DNA from: Herbidospora sakaeratensis
GTDB taxonomy: Bacteria; Actinomycetota; Actinomycetes; Streptosporangiales; Streptosporangiaceae
Assembly: GCF_001570525.1 (NCBI RefSeq)
Contig: NZ_BBXC01000027.1
Span: forward strand, 1 to 64,000
Direction of reading: 5' to 3'
DNA length: 64,000 nucleotides
Part shown: positions 53,003 to 60,515 of the stretch, piece by piece
How positions within the stretch are numbered: position 1 is the stretch's first letter
How the letters are laid out: every line of letters starts with the position of its first letter
Notes under the pieces: generated by a model
What the model was told of the DNA's origin: nothing
What the model saw: only the letters and a program-made list of their open reading frames with translations
The model's database searches: none
Position numbers and translations under genes: made by a program

Positions 53003-53372
53003 GAGTAAATGGTAGTGACCTGGATAACGCGGGGATGACCGATCCCATTCGATAAAAGGAGCCCAGGTTGCGGCGAATATGCCGTCTGAGGCTCTGACCA
53101 GGTCCGTTCGGGTGGTAAATGTCTTACTTTGGCAGTATTTCTGCACTGGGTTTCGTGGTCGTCGTGCCGAATGACGGATAAAGGGCTCCGGCGATTCGGG
53201 GCGTCCGCGGGCCCGCCGTCCGCCGTTTGCCCGAGTCCTTTCCCGGCCCTGGACTGTTCGGGGGTTTGGGGTGGGTGATCTATGGACCGATGAGGGCCAT
53301 CGGGGGTGGTCTTGACCGGGGGATTTCCGTCCTATCGCCCGCGGGGGCCGCGCGTCCCCGTACGATTTGTTC
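53003..53372. other. divergent intergenic region, lower GC
   Basis: About 370 bp between the Pro-rich partner gene (minus) and the propeller-like gene (plus). The middle part is clearly less GC-rich than neighbours (ggtaaatgtcttactttggcag near 53115). No ORF, hairpin or repeat is convincing. It presumably holds both promoters; TACGAT at 53361-53366, six bases before the ATG, is a candidate leaderless -10 for the right-hand gene. Confidence 0.45.
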
Positions 53373-54509
53373 ATGCCCCGCCGCTTGATGCGGTGTGCGG
53401 TGCCGTTGTGTGTGTTCCTCGCCGGTCTGCTGGCCGGCCAGCTCCCGCTCGCACCATCGCTCGCGCACGTGTCCACCGCCTCCGCCTGGTCCGCGACCGT
53501 TCCCGACGAGGTCGTGCGGCAGGCGTCGTCGGCGCGCCTGGGCCGGGACGCCGCGCTCGCCGACGTCAGCGGGGTGTCCGGCACGGCCGTCTGGGCCGTC
53601 GGGCAGACCGGGCTCTGGGACGTCTGGCGCAACCGCGGCATCGTCACCCGCTGGAACGGCGCCTCCTGGACCGAGGTGCCCACGCGGGGCGACGCCACCG
53701 GGGCCGGGCCGCTGCGGTCGGTCAGCGCGGTCTCCGACACCGAGGTCTGGGTGGTCGGCGACGGCCACGACGGCGTGCCCTACCTCGGCCGGGGCGGGGG
53801 CGGCGGCATCGACCGCGTCGTGGTGCCCCAGGTCCGCGCGGGCGACTGGTTGCGCGCGGTGGCGGCCGAACCCGGCAAGGCGGTGGTCGTCGGCAGCCGC
53901 GGCGGCCGCGTGCTCGTGGTGACGAGCGGGCCCGCGTGGAAGGTGCACGAAGGCCCCGACGGCGTGCTCCACGGCGTCGCGCTGCGCGGCAAGGACGGCT
54001 GGGCCGTCGGCAACAACGGCGACGAGCCGCTGATCATGCGGCTGTCGGGCGGGACCTGGAAGCCGGTGAGCCTGCCCGGCGTCGAGGGCGGCTACCTGCG
54101 CGACGTCTACATCACCAGCGCCAGGCGCGCGGTCGCGGTCGGCGGCGTGTTCACCGACGACGGCACCACCCTCCCGCTGATCCTGCGCTGGGACGGCAAG
54201 AAGTGGCACCGCGAGAACCTGCCCGACGGCGACGCCGAACTCTACGGCGTGACCGGCGACGGCAAGGGCGGCTACTGGGCGTCGGGCTACGACGCCGAAC
54301 GCCCCGGCGAGGCCTTCCTGCTCCGCTACACCGACAAGAAGTGGAAGCCGCTGCGCGGCGACGCCGGGACCGGCGACCGGTCGGTGCGGCTCCAGGCGGT
54401 CGTGCGCGCCGACGACGTGACGATGGCCGTCGGCCACGTGCTCGCCGACGACCACTACAGCGACCTGGTCGAGACCTTCGGCCCGGCGGCCGCCTCGACC
54501 GTGCGCTGA
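53373..54509 (+). CDS. secreted beta-propeller-like protein
   Basis: 378-aa protein with a signal peptide (RLMRCAVPLCVFLAGLLAG ...) and about six repeats in which AVWAVGQTG, EVWVVGDGHD, KAVVVGSRGG, DGWAVGNNGD, RAVAVGGVF and GYWASGYDAE recur, each followed by a W-x-G/K-x-W element (RWNGASW, RWDGKKW, KWKPL). This is the pattern of BNR/Kelch-type propeller blades. No enzyme motif is visible, so it probably binds a ligand or partner outside the cell. Unrelated to neighbours by overlap. Confidence 0.75.
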   Translation: MPRRLMRCAVPLCVFLAGLLAGQLPLAPSLAHVSTASAWSATVPDEVVRQASSARLGRDAALADVSGVSGTAVWAVGQTGLWDVWRNRGIVTRWNGASWTEVPTRGDATGAGPLRSVSAVSDTEVWVVGDGHDGVPYLGRGGGGGIDRVVVPQVRAGDWLRAVAAEPGKAVVVGSRGGRVLVVTSGPAWKVHEGPDGVLHGVALRGKDGWAVGNNGDEPLIMRLSGGTWKPVSLPGVEGGYLRDVYITSARRAVAVGGVFTDDGTTLPLILRWDGKKWHRENLPDGDAELYGVTGDGKGGYWASGYDAERPGEAFLLRYTDKKWKPLRGDAGTGDRSVRLQAVVRADDVTMAVGHVLADDHYSDLVETFGPAAASTVR

Positions 54510-54513
54510 CGGC

Positions 54514-54975
54514 TCAGATCACCGCACCGTCGTCCCAGCCCGAGTCGTTGGGCGGGCCGTCGCCCATGCGGACCACCAGGGCCACGAAGCCGCCGATGAA
54601 CGAGGCCACCGCCGTGAAGACGATCCACGGGTCCATCGGGAGCTTCAGCATCGCGGCCAGCAGCAGGTAGGCGGGCCCGCCGAACAGCGCGGTCCAGGCC
54701 ACCCGGGTCACCAGGTCGGCCTTCGGCAGCGGCGGGGGAGGCGGCGGGACGTAGTGGTCGTGGTCGTCGTCTTCGGCCGGTTCGCCGTCGGTCTCGTCGC
54801 GGGGTTCGTCGACCTCGTCGAGCTCTTTGGGCGTGGGCTTGGGCGCCGGCTCCTCGCCGTCCGGGACGTTCTCCCGGTCGGGCCATGGCCGGTCGGCCGG
54901 ATCGTCTCCGGCGCTCTCGTTGAATGAGGCGACGATTTGACGCCAGACCTCGTCTTCGTCACTCTGCGGCGTCAC
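54514..54975 (-). CDS. small two-helix membrane protein with acidic cytoplasmic lead
   Basis: 153-aa protein. The N-terminal 85 residues are Asp/Glu/Pro-rich and end in a run of prolines (YVPPPPPPLPKADLVTR). Two membrane helices follow (~95-112 and ~118-138) and a short acidic tail. The motif VWRQIVASFN near the start is shared with other actinobacterial proteins I recall, of unknown function. GTG start. It lies 12 bp downstream of the esterase gene on the same strand and is probably in its operon. Confidence 0.7.
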   Translation of the reverse strand: MTPQSDEDEVWRQIVASFNESAGDDPADRPWPDRENVPDGEEPAPKPTPKELDEVDEPRDETDGEPAEDDDHDHYVPPPPPPLPKADLVTRVAWTALFGGPAYLLLAAMLKLPMDPWIVFTAVASFIGGFVALVVRMGDGPPNDSGWDDGAVI

Positions 54976-54987
54976 ATCGATCCCAGG

Positions 54988-55752
54988 TCACAGGTCTTTG
55001 GTCAAGGGTACCGAGGCGTGCGCCCGGACGAAGTCGAGGCTCCCCGAGAAGATGAGCGGGGCGTCGTTGTCGAGCGTCGCCACGTGGTAGCTGTTCGCGC
55101 ACTCCCGGATTTCCAGGTTCTCTCCCATTCTGTCGCGCAGGAACGCCACGCTGGCCGCTTTGACCACATGATCTTCCGGAGACCGGTAGACGAGCACCGG
55201 TTGCGTGATCTTCGACAGTCCGGCCTGGGTGAGCCGCCACAACTTGGGCAGCGTGGCCGCCGCCTTCACGGGGGTCCGCGTGTACGCCAGCTCGGTCGCC
55301 CCCGCCTTCTTGATGTCGTTGGCCACCCCCGCCACCGAGGGCAGCACCCACTTGAGGACCGGCGCGAAGTTGAGCGCCGGGTTGTCGTTCACGACCGACG
55401 GGTTGACCAGCACCAGCCCCCGCACGGCCGGGCCGTGCACCTCGGCCAGTCGCAGGCCCATGCAGCCGCCCATCGACAGGCCCATCACGAAAACGTCCGC
55501 GCACTTGGACTTCAGCACCGTGAAGGCCCGGTCTATTTCGGCGTACCAGTCTTCCCAGCGGGTGCGGTTCATTTCCTGCCAGGTGGTTCCATGCCCGGGC
55601 AATCGGGGCAGTGAGACCGTCAGCCCGGCTTCCGCGAGGTGTTCACCCCACGGGCGCAGCGACTGCGGCGTCCCCGTGAAGCCGTGGCAGAGCAGCACCC
55701 CGACCGGTCCGCCCTCGTGGTGGTAGGGCTCCGCGCCCGGCAACAACGGCAT
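54988..55752 (-). CDS. alpha/beta hydrolase, monoacylglycerol lipase/Est30-like
   Basis: 254-aa serine hydrolase. LLCHGFTGTPQSLRPWGEHLAE provides the oxyanion region, GLSMGG the nucleophile elbow, a late SPEDHVV the acid and NSYHVATLDND the catalytic His. The pattern LPGHGTTWQEM is that of carboxylesterase Est30 and bacterial monoacylglycerol lipases. ATG at 55752 has GGGAGGTGCC directly upstream, so the longer open frame is not used. It is divergent from plsC, so the two may balance acylglycerol pools. Confidence 0.9.
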   Translation of the reverse strand: MPLLPGAEPYHHEGGPVGVLLCHGFTGTPQSLRPWGEHLAEAGLTVSLPRLPGHGTTWQEMNRTRWEDWYAEIDRAFTVLKSKCADVFVMGLSMGGCMGLRLAEVHGPAVRGLVLVNPSVVNDNPALNFAPVLKWVLPSVAGVANDIKKAGATELAYTRTPVKAAATLPKLWRLTQAGLSKITQPVLVYRSPEDHVVKAASVAFLRDRMGENLEIRECANSYHVATLDNDAPLIFSGSLDFVRAHASVPLTKDL

Positions 55753-55876
55753 GGCACCTCCCGATGGGAAATATGCCCGATAGTCGCACGTTAAGCCGTA
55801 GTCGTGCGAGAGGAGAGGGCGTGGCAAGATGACACGAACAGATGGCACAGGCAATGCCGAGAGAAGGAGCCCCTGA

Positions 55877-56584
55877 GTGTTCTACTGGGTGGTCAAGGCC
55901 ATCCTCTGGCCCTTCCTCCACTTCGTCTTCCGCCCGTGGGCGGAAGGGGTGGACAACGTGCCGAAAGAGGGGCCGGTCATCCTGGCCGGAAATCACCTGT
56001 CGTTCGCCGACCACTTCTTCGGGGCGCTGTTCCTGCCCCGCAAGGTCATCTCCCTCGGCAAGTCCGACTACTTCACCGGTTCCGGCCTGAAAGGCCTGGT
56101 CAGCCGGGCGTTCTTCTCCGGGGTCGGCACCGTCCCGATCGACCGGTCGGGCGGCAAGGCCAGTGAGGCCGCGCTCAACACCGGCCTGCGGGTCCTGGGC
56201 GAGGACAACGTGCTGGGCATCTACCCCGAGGGCACCCGCTCGCCCGACGGCCGCCTCTACAAGGGCAAGACCGGCGTGGCCCGGCTCGCCCTCGAGTCGC
56301 GGGCGCCGGTCATCCCGTGGGCCATGGTCAACACCTTCGAGATGATGCCCCCCGGCCGGCTCGTCCCCAAGCTCGGCATCCGCCCCGGCGTCCGCTACGG
56401 CAAGCCGCTCGACTTCTCCCGTTACTACGGGATGGAGAACGACTTCCACGTGCTGCGCGCGGTCACCGACGAGATCATGTACGCCCTCATGGAACTCTCC
56501 GGCCAGGAATACGTCGACAAGTACGCGGCCAGCGCGAAGGTCGAGATGGTCCGCGCCGCCAAGGCGGCCAAAGAGAACCCGTGA
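55877..56584 (+). CDS. plsC: 1-acyl-sn-glycerol-3-phosphate acyltransferase (PlsC-like)
   Basis: 235-aa membrane-associated acyltransferase. The catalytic NHLSFAD (H-x4-D) is at ~40, then KVISLGKSDYF, the substrate motif YPEGTRSPDG and VIPWAMVNT. It makes phosphatidic acid or a related acylated lipid. Corresponds in order to Rv2182c next to the PIM gene set. GTG start with GGAG seven bases upstream; ends in a strong terminator. Confidence 0.92.
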   Translation: MFYWVVKAILWPFLHFVFRPWAEGVDNVPKEGPVILAGNHLSFADHFFGALFLPRKVISLGKSDYFTGSGLKGLVSRAFFSGVGTVPIDRSGGKASEAALNTGLRVLGEDNVLGIYPEGTRSPDGRLYKGKTGVARLALESRAPVIPWAMVNTFEMMPPGRLVPKLGIRPGVRYGKPLDFSRYYGMENDFHVLRAVTDEIMYALMELSGQEYVDKYAASAKVEMVRAAKAAKENP

Positions 56585-56595
56585 TCTTACTTCGT

Positions 56596-56636
56596 AAAGG
56601 GCCCGGGCTTCGGCGGAGTCCGGGCCCTTTCTCTTC
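56596..56636. terminator. bidirectional intrinsic terminator
   Basis: 11-bp stem aaagggcccgg/ccgggcccttt with a 13-base loop and pyrimidine-rich flank, shared by plsC and the convergent VIT/VWA gene. Confidence 0.9.
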
Positions 56637-56638
56637 TC

Positions 56639-59011
56639 TCAGCGTTTCCAGAAGGGCTTCGGCTCCGGAGCGCCGCCCGACAGGCGGGTGAGCAGTTCCT
56701 CGGTCTTGGCCCAGTGGCGGGCCAGGTCGAAGTCGGCCCGTTCGGCCCATTCGAGTTCGCTGGCCAGCGCCGTCAGCTCGTGGTGCCCGCCCACCATCTG
56801 GGCGGCCACCCGCAGCCGGCTGGCCAGGTCGGCCAGGTAGCGGCGGCGCTCGTCGTCGGGCCGTCCCTTCGCCTGAGCCAGCCGGGTCAGCTCACCCTGC
56901 AGCAGCGGGACGATGCCGCTCAGGTCGGTCTGCGGCGCCTGCTCCCGGCCGGGGTGCGGCATCATCCGGTCGATCCCGCCGCCTCCGCCGCCGAACGCCC
57001 GGCGCAACCGGCCCGCCGCCTTCGGCGCCGGCATCGGCGGGGATATGGGCGGCGACATGGGCGGGGACATCGGGGCGGGCATGGGCGGCGGGCCGCCGGG
57101 CGCGGGCGGGGGCGGGGCGCTGAAGCCGAGGCGGGCCTGGGCCATCATGGGCATCGCGCCGCCGGCGGCGGTCAGGTGGATCGGCGCGGCCGTCTCCCAG
57201 CCCGCCGGCGTCTCCACCGGCTGGATCACCTGGTGCACGGGCGGGCCGTCGCCGACCACCCGCGCGTCGACCGCCACGAACGCGGTGAACCGGCACAACA
57301 CCCCGAACGCCAGCGACGTCTCGACGATGCGCTGCTCCAGGGTGTGCTCGCCGATGGTGTACCTGTCCTCCAGCCGCCGCAGTTCGGCGCGGGCCCAGAT
57401 CGACCGGACGGCCGGGTTGCCCGTCTCCCGCGCGGTCACGGTCTGCGACCAGGGGGCGGCCGCGTGGCCGCGTACAGAGATGGAGGCTGTGCCGGCGGCC
57501 GCGCGGTAGCGGCCGTGGGCGGTGAGCGGGACGCCCGGGAACAACGAGCCGACGTGGGTGACGCCGGAGAGGGTCAGGCCCTCGGGGTGGAGGGTCACGT
57601 CGGTGACGAGGGGCGCGCCGATGCGGCGGTGGATGTGCTCCATCGCGGCGTCGAGGCGGTCTTCGGACTCGACGAGTTCGCACCGGCCGCCGCCGAGCAG
57701 CGCCAGGCGGCCGAGGAAACCGGCGTTGACCGCCTGGTCGATGCCGACCGTGTGCACCCGGACGTCGCCGGTGAGGCGGGCGCCGACGCGTTCGATGATC
57801 TGGTCCTCGTTGCCGACCTGGCCGTCGGTGACCATGACCAGCACCCGGTCGCGGCCCTCGTCGGACAGCAGGGCGAGCGCGGTCTCCAGCGGCTGGAGCA
57901 TCTCGGTGCCGCCCCGGGCCTCCAGGCGGGCCAGGTGCTCGACCGCGCGGTAGCGGGTGCGGTCGGTCGCCTCGGCCAGGCCGGGGAACGGCTGCTCGGC
58001 GACGTGGTCGAAGGAGATGACCGCGAACCGGTCGGCGGGGGTGAGGGTGTCGACGATGCGGGCGGCGGCCCGCCGGGCGGCGACCATCTTCCAGCCCGAC
58101 ATGCTGCCCGACCGGTCGAGCAGCAGCACCACGTCGCGCGGCGTGCGCCGCCGCTCCACCTCGGGCGGCAGGACGGTCAGCGCGAAGGTGCCCTCCTCGC
58201 CCTCGGCGTCGGGGGTGAGCGTCAGCGAGGTCGACTCGGCGTAGCGGAACCGCAGGATGAAGTCGCGGTCGAGCCGCTCGCCCGGCCGGACCGTGAGGGT
58301 GTCGCCCTCGCGGTCGACGTCGTGCAGGCTGCTCTGGATCTCGGTGACGGCGAGGCCGGCCGGGTCGACGGTCGCGCTCAGGCCGAGGCGGACCGGGCTC
58401 GGGAAGCCGGGCAGCAGCACCGGCGGCGTGATGCGGGAGGCGTCGGGGACCGCGTCGGTGTCGGGCTCGACGCCGGGCCCGGCGGGCGGCCCGTCGAGGG
58501 CGGCGCCCGGGATGTAGCGCGGGGCCACCACCAGCGGGAACCGGAACTCGGCGGCGCCGTCCTCGTAGGGGAGGGGCTGGCTCAGGTCGAGGTGGACGGT
58601 CACCCGCTCGCCCGGCACGATGTTGCCGACCCTGATGGCGAAGACGTCGGGCCGGTCCTCCTCGGCGATGGCGGCCCGCCTGCCCTCCTGGAGGGCCTGC
58701 GTGTAGTCGGCCCGCGCCTGGCCGCGCTCCTTCAGCACGCCCTCGACGACGTGCCCGTCGGCCTCCATGCGGAACGCGGTGACGGCCGCGCGCGGCGGCA
58801 GCGGGAAGACGTAGGTGGCCTCGAGCGGGACGTCGTGGGGGTTGCGGAACCCCTGCACGACCTCGACCCCGGCGGTGAGCGCCGAGATGGACGCCCGGAC
58901 GTCGACCGACTCCAGGGGCAGGTTGCCCTTCTCGGTCTCCAGCGCCCCGAACCCCGCGTCGGGAACCGGCAGCACCTCATCGGGCCTGATCGGCGTGATG
59001 GGAACGGTCAT
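56639..59011 (-). CDS. VIT plus von Willebrand A domain protein
   Basis: 790-aa protein with no signal peptide. VIT domain at ~30-150 (VEVVQGFRNPHDVPLEATYVF, FPLPPRAAVTAFRM), VWA domain at ~292-460 with a complete MIDAS: DRSGS (299-303), GGTEM and VTDGQ (Asp396). Then a beta-rich region, a Pro/Met repeat linker (PPMSPPMSPPISPP near 650) and a helical C-terminus. The layout recalls inter-alpha-trypsin-inhibitor heavy chains and is widespread but uncharacterised in bacteria. The ATG overlaps the MerR stop (ATGA), so the two are coupled. The chosen start is the one overlapping that stop; the frame upstream is a shadow. Confidence 0.9.
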   Translation of the reverse strand: MTVPITPIRPDEVLPVPDAGFGALETEKGNLPLESVDVRASISALTAGVEVVQGFRNPHDVPLEATYVFPLPPRAAVTAFRMEADGHVVEGVLKERGQARADYTQALQEGRRAAIAEEDRPDVFAIRVGNIVPGERVTVHLDLSQPLPYEDGAAEFRFPLVVAPRYIPGAALDGPPAGPGVEPDTDAVPDASRITPPVLLPGFPSPVRLGLSATVDPAGLAVTEIQSSLHDVDREGDTLTVRPGERLDRDFILRFRYAESTSLTLTPDAEGEEGTFALTVLPPEVERRRTPRDVVLLLDRSGSMSGWKMVAARRAAARIVDTLTPADRFAVISFDHVAEQPFPGLAEATDRTRYRAVEHLARLEARGGTEMLQPLETALALLSDEGRDRVLVMVTDGQVGNEDQIIERVGARLTGDVRVHTVGIDQAVNAGFLGRLALLGGGRCELVESEDRLDAAMEHIHRRIGAPLVTDVTLHPEGLTLSGVTHVGSLFPGVPLTAHGRYRAAAGTASISVRGHAAAPWSQTVTARETGNPAVRSIWARAELRRLEDRYTIGEHTLEQRIVETSLAFGVLCRFTAFVAVDARVVGDGPPVHQVIQPVETPAGWETAAPIHLTAAGGAMPMMAQARLGFSAPPPPAPGGPPPMPAPMSPPMSPPISPPMPAPKAAGRLRRAFGGGGGGIDRMMPHPGREQAPQTDLSGIVPLLQGELTRLAQAKGRPDDERRRYLADLASRLRVAAQMVGGHHELTALASELEWAERADFDLARHWAKTEELLTRLSGGAPEPKPFWKR

Positions 59012-59766
59012 GACGGAATCCCTTCGGTGAAACCAAGGTCGGTCAGGAGGTCGATCAACGGCTGCGCCGCCCGCGTGACGGCGGCCAGCTCGTGGTCGTC
59101 GAGCGGCCGGGACAGCAGCAGCGCCGCCTCCGGGGTCAGGCTGACGCCGTGGAAAACGGGAGGAAACGCCCGATGTGCTGATGTGGAGACCGGGGCGGGC
59201 GGGGGAGCGTCGAGGGTCTTCGACGTGGCCGCCGGTGCCGGGGCGGTGGTGGCCGTCGGCATCCCAGGCGGTGTGCGCGTATCCGCCGATGACGGGGCAA
59301 TCGGCGAAGAGGTGCTGTCCGGCGTCGAGGGGGTGGCCGACGTCGGGGTGCTGGTCCAGAACCTCGGCCGTGGTTCGGCCACGCCGGGTTCGGTCGCCAG
59401 GGTGAGGCCGTTTCGGGATGCCTCCGGTTCCCGTCGGCCGATCGGGGCGGATGCGGGGAGCTCGCCGCCCGCCAGTTCGGCCAACCGGTCGTCGGTCGCG
59501 CCGAGGAGGTCTCTCTGGATGGCGGCGTTGGACAGGCCCTGCGCCTGGCGGCGTCGGACCGCCACCAGCTGGAGCAGGTGCCGTCGCCCGTAGAGGGCGA
59601 TCCGGCCGCGGCGGGCGAGCGGGGGGTCGAGGAGGCCGATCGTCGTGTAGTAGCGGATCAGGCGTTCGTTCGGCACGTCGCTGACCCGGCCGTTGGCAGG
59701 CGCCAGCCCGGCGAGCGCGGCGGTCGCGCGCTCGGCCAGTTCGGCGATGGTCCAGGTCTCGTCCAT
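59008..59766 (-). CDS. MerR-family regulator coupled to the VIT/VWA gene
   Basis: 252-aa regulator. The N-terminal MerR helix-turn-helix is TWTIAELAERATAAL ... NERLIRYYTTIGLLDPPLARRG then YGRRHLLQLVAVRRRQAQGLSNAAIQRDL. The central ~110 residues are Thr/Pro/Ala-rich and disordered; the C-terminal part (SRPLDDHELAAVTRAAQPLIDLL) is a helical domain. No metal-binding cysteines are seen. GGAGG is only one base from the ATG, and two palindromes plus TTGACA lie upstream, which fits autoregulation and perhaps a leaderless start. Confidence 0.88.
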   Translation of the reverse strand: MDETWTIAELAERATAALAGLAPANGRVSDVPNERLIRYYTTIGLLDPPLARRGRIALYGRRHLLQLVAVRRRQAQGLSNAAIQRDLLGATDDRLAELAGGELPASAPIGRREPEASRNGLTLATEPGVAEPRPRFWTSTPTSATPSTPDSTSSPIAPSSADTRTPPGMPTATTAPAPAATSKTLDAPPPAPVSTSAHRAFPPVFHGVSLTPEAALLLSRPLDDHELAAVTRAAQPLIDLLTDLGFTEGIPS

Positions 59767-59776
59767 ACCTCCACAG

Positions 59777-59801
59777 TGACACTGTCACGATGACACTGTC
59801 A
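59777..59801 (-). promoter_or_regulatory. two tandem perfect palindromes in the MerR promoter
   Basis: TGACACTGTCA occurs at 59777-59787 and again at 59791-59801, each a perfect palindrome around a central C, 14 bp apart. On the minus strand TTGACA (59798-59803) could be the -35 element, placing the palindromes in the spacer to the start, the usual site of MerR-family operators. They begin 10 bp before the regulator's ATG. Confidence 0.8.
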
Positions 59802-59874
59802 ACTAGGGAATATGGGCGATTCGTCCAATGTTGTGCGGAATAGACCGACTTATCTGGGAGGGAGATCCGCTTTC

Positions 59875-60342
59875 ATGGCTTCGATCACCAGCCTCTTGAG
59901 CGCGGAGGACAAGAAGGTCACGGCTGAGGCGTTGCAGGGGGCACTCGTCGACTTGCTGGACTTGTCGTTGCTCGGCAAGCAGGCCCACTGGAACATCATC
60001 GGACGGTCGTTCCGTTCGCTGCACCTGCAGCTCGACGAGATCGTCAGCCTGGCTCGCGACAGCGCCGACAGCGTGGCCGAACGGGCCATCGCCATCGGCG
60101 TCAACCCCGACGGCCGGGCGCGCACGCTGGCCGAGCACACGCACCTGCACCAGCTCGACCCCGGTTACATCGAGGACGGCAAGGTCATCGCCGCGATGAC
60201 CGACATCCTCGAGACGATGGTGCGCCACATGCGCGAGCGCATCGAGGCGACCGAGAAGAGCGACCTGGTCACCCAGGACCTCCTGATCGGGATCACCCGT
60301 GAACTGGAGAAGCAGCACTGGATGATCCAGGCCCAGCGCTGA
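59875..60342 (+). CDS. dps: Dps-family ferritin-like protein
   Basis: 155-aa DNA-protecting ferritin. The inter-subunit ferroxidase site is visible: DLLDLSLLGKQAHWNIIGRSF (His ligand), then LHLQLDEIV (Asp/Glu ligands). It uses iron plus peroxide, limiting oxidative damage. The ATG at 59875 follows GGGAGGGAGA at somewhat long distance; the upstream in-frame extension is unlikely. It is divergent from the MerR gene, and the 108-bp spacer contains the tandem palindromes, so Dps might also be under that regulator. Confidence 0.93.
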   Translation: MASITSLLSAEDKKVTAEALQGALVDLLDLSLLGKQAHWNIIGRSFRSLHLQLDEIVSLARDSADSVAERAIAIGVNPDGRARTLAEHTHLHQLDPGYIEDGKVIAAMTDILETMVRHMRERIEATEKSDLVTQDLLIGITRELEKQHWMIQAQR

Positions 60343-60430
60343 CACCCCCGAACCGAGACGGCCGCCGCGCCTGATCACGTGATTGGCTGGATCCTTTCAG
60401 GAGCGGCGGCGCCAACCTGGGTCACCGGGA

Positions 60431-60474
60431 ACCGATGCCGCGGTCTTTCGAGACCGCGGCATCGGTGTGTTTTC
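60431..60474. terminator. 16-bp perfect hairpin after dps
   Basis: accgatgccgcggtct (60431-60446), loop ttcg, agaccgcggcatcggt (60451-60466), then gtgttttc. The perfect 16-bp stem with a TTCG tetraloop is unusually stable. It lies 88 bp after the dps stop and 50 bp before the PASTA gene. Terminator is the default reading. Confidence 0.7.
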
Positions 60475-60515
60475 GGTATGCCCTTAAATACCCATCCGCA
60501 TCTTTCTGATCACGT

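Noticed and set aside
57035-57110. Near-tandem DNA repeat of gggcgg-gacatg units
   Set aside because: It encodes the Pro/Met-rich linker of the VIT/VWA protein; no independent element is needed.
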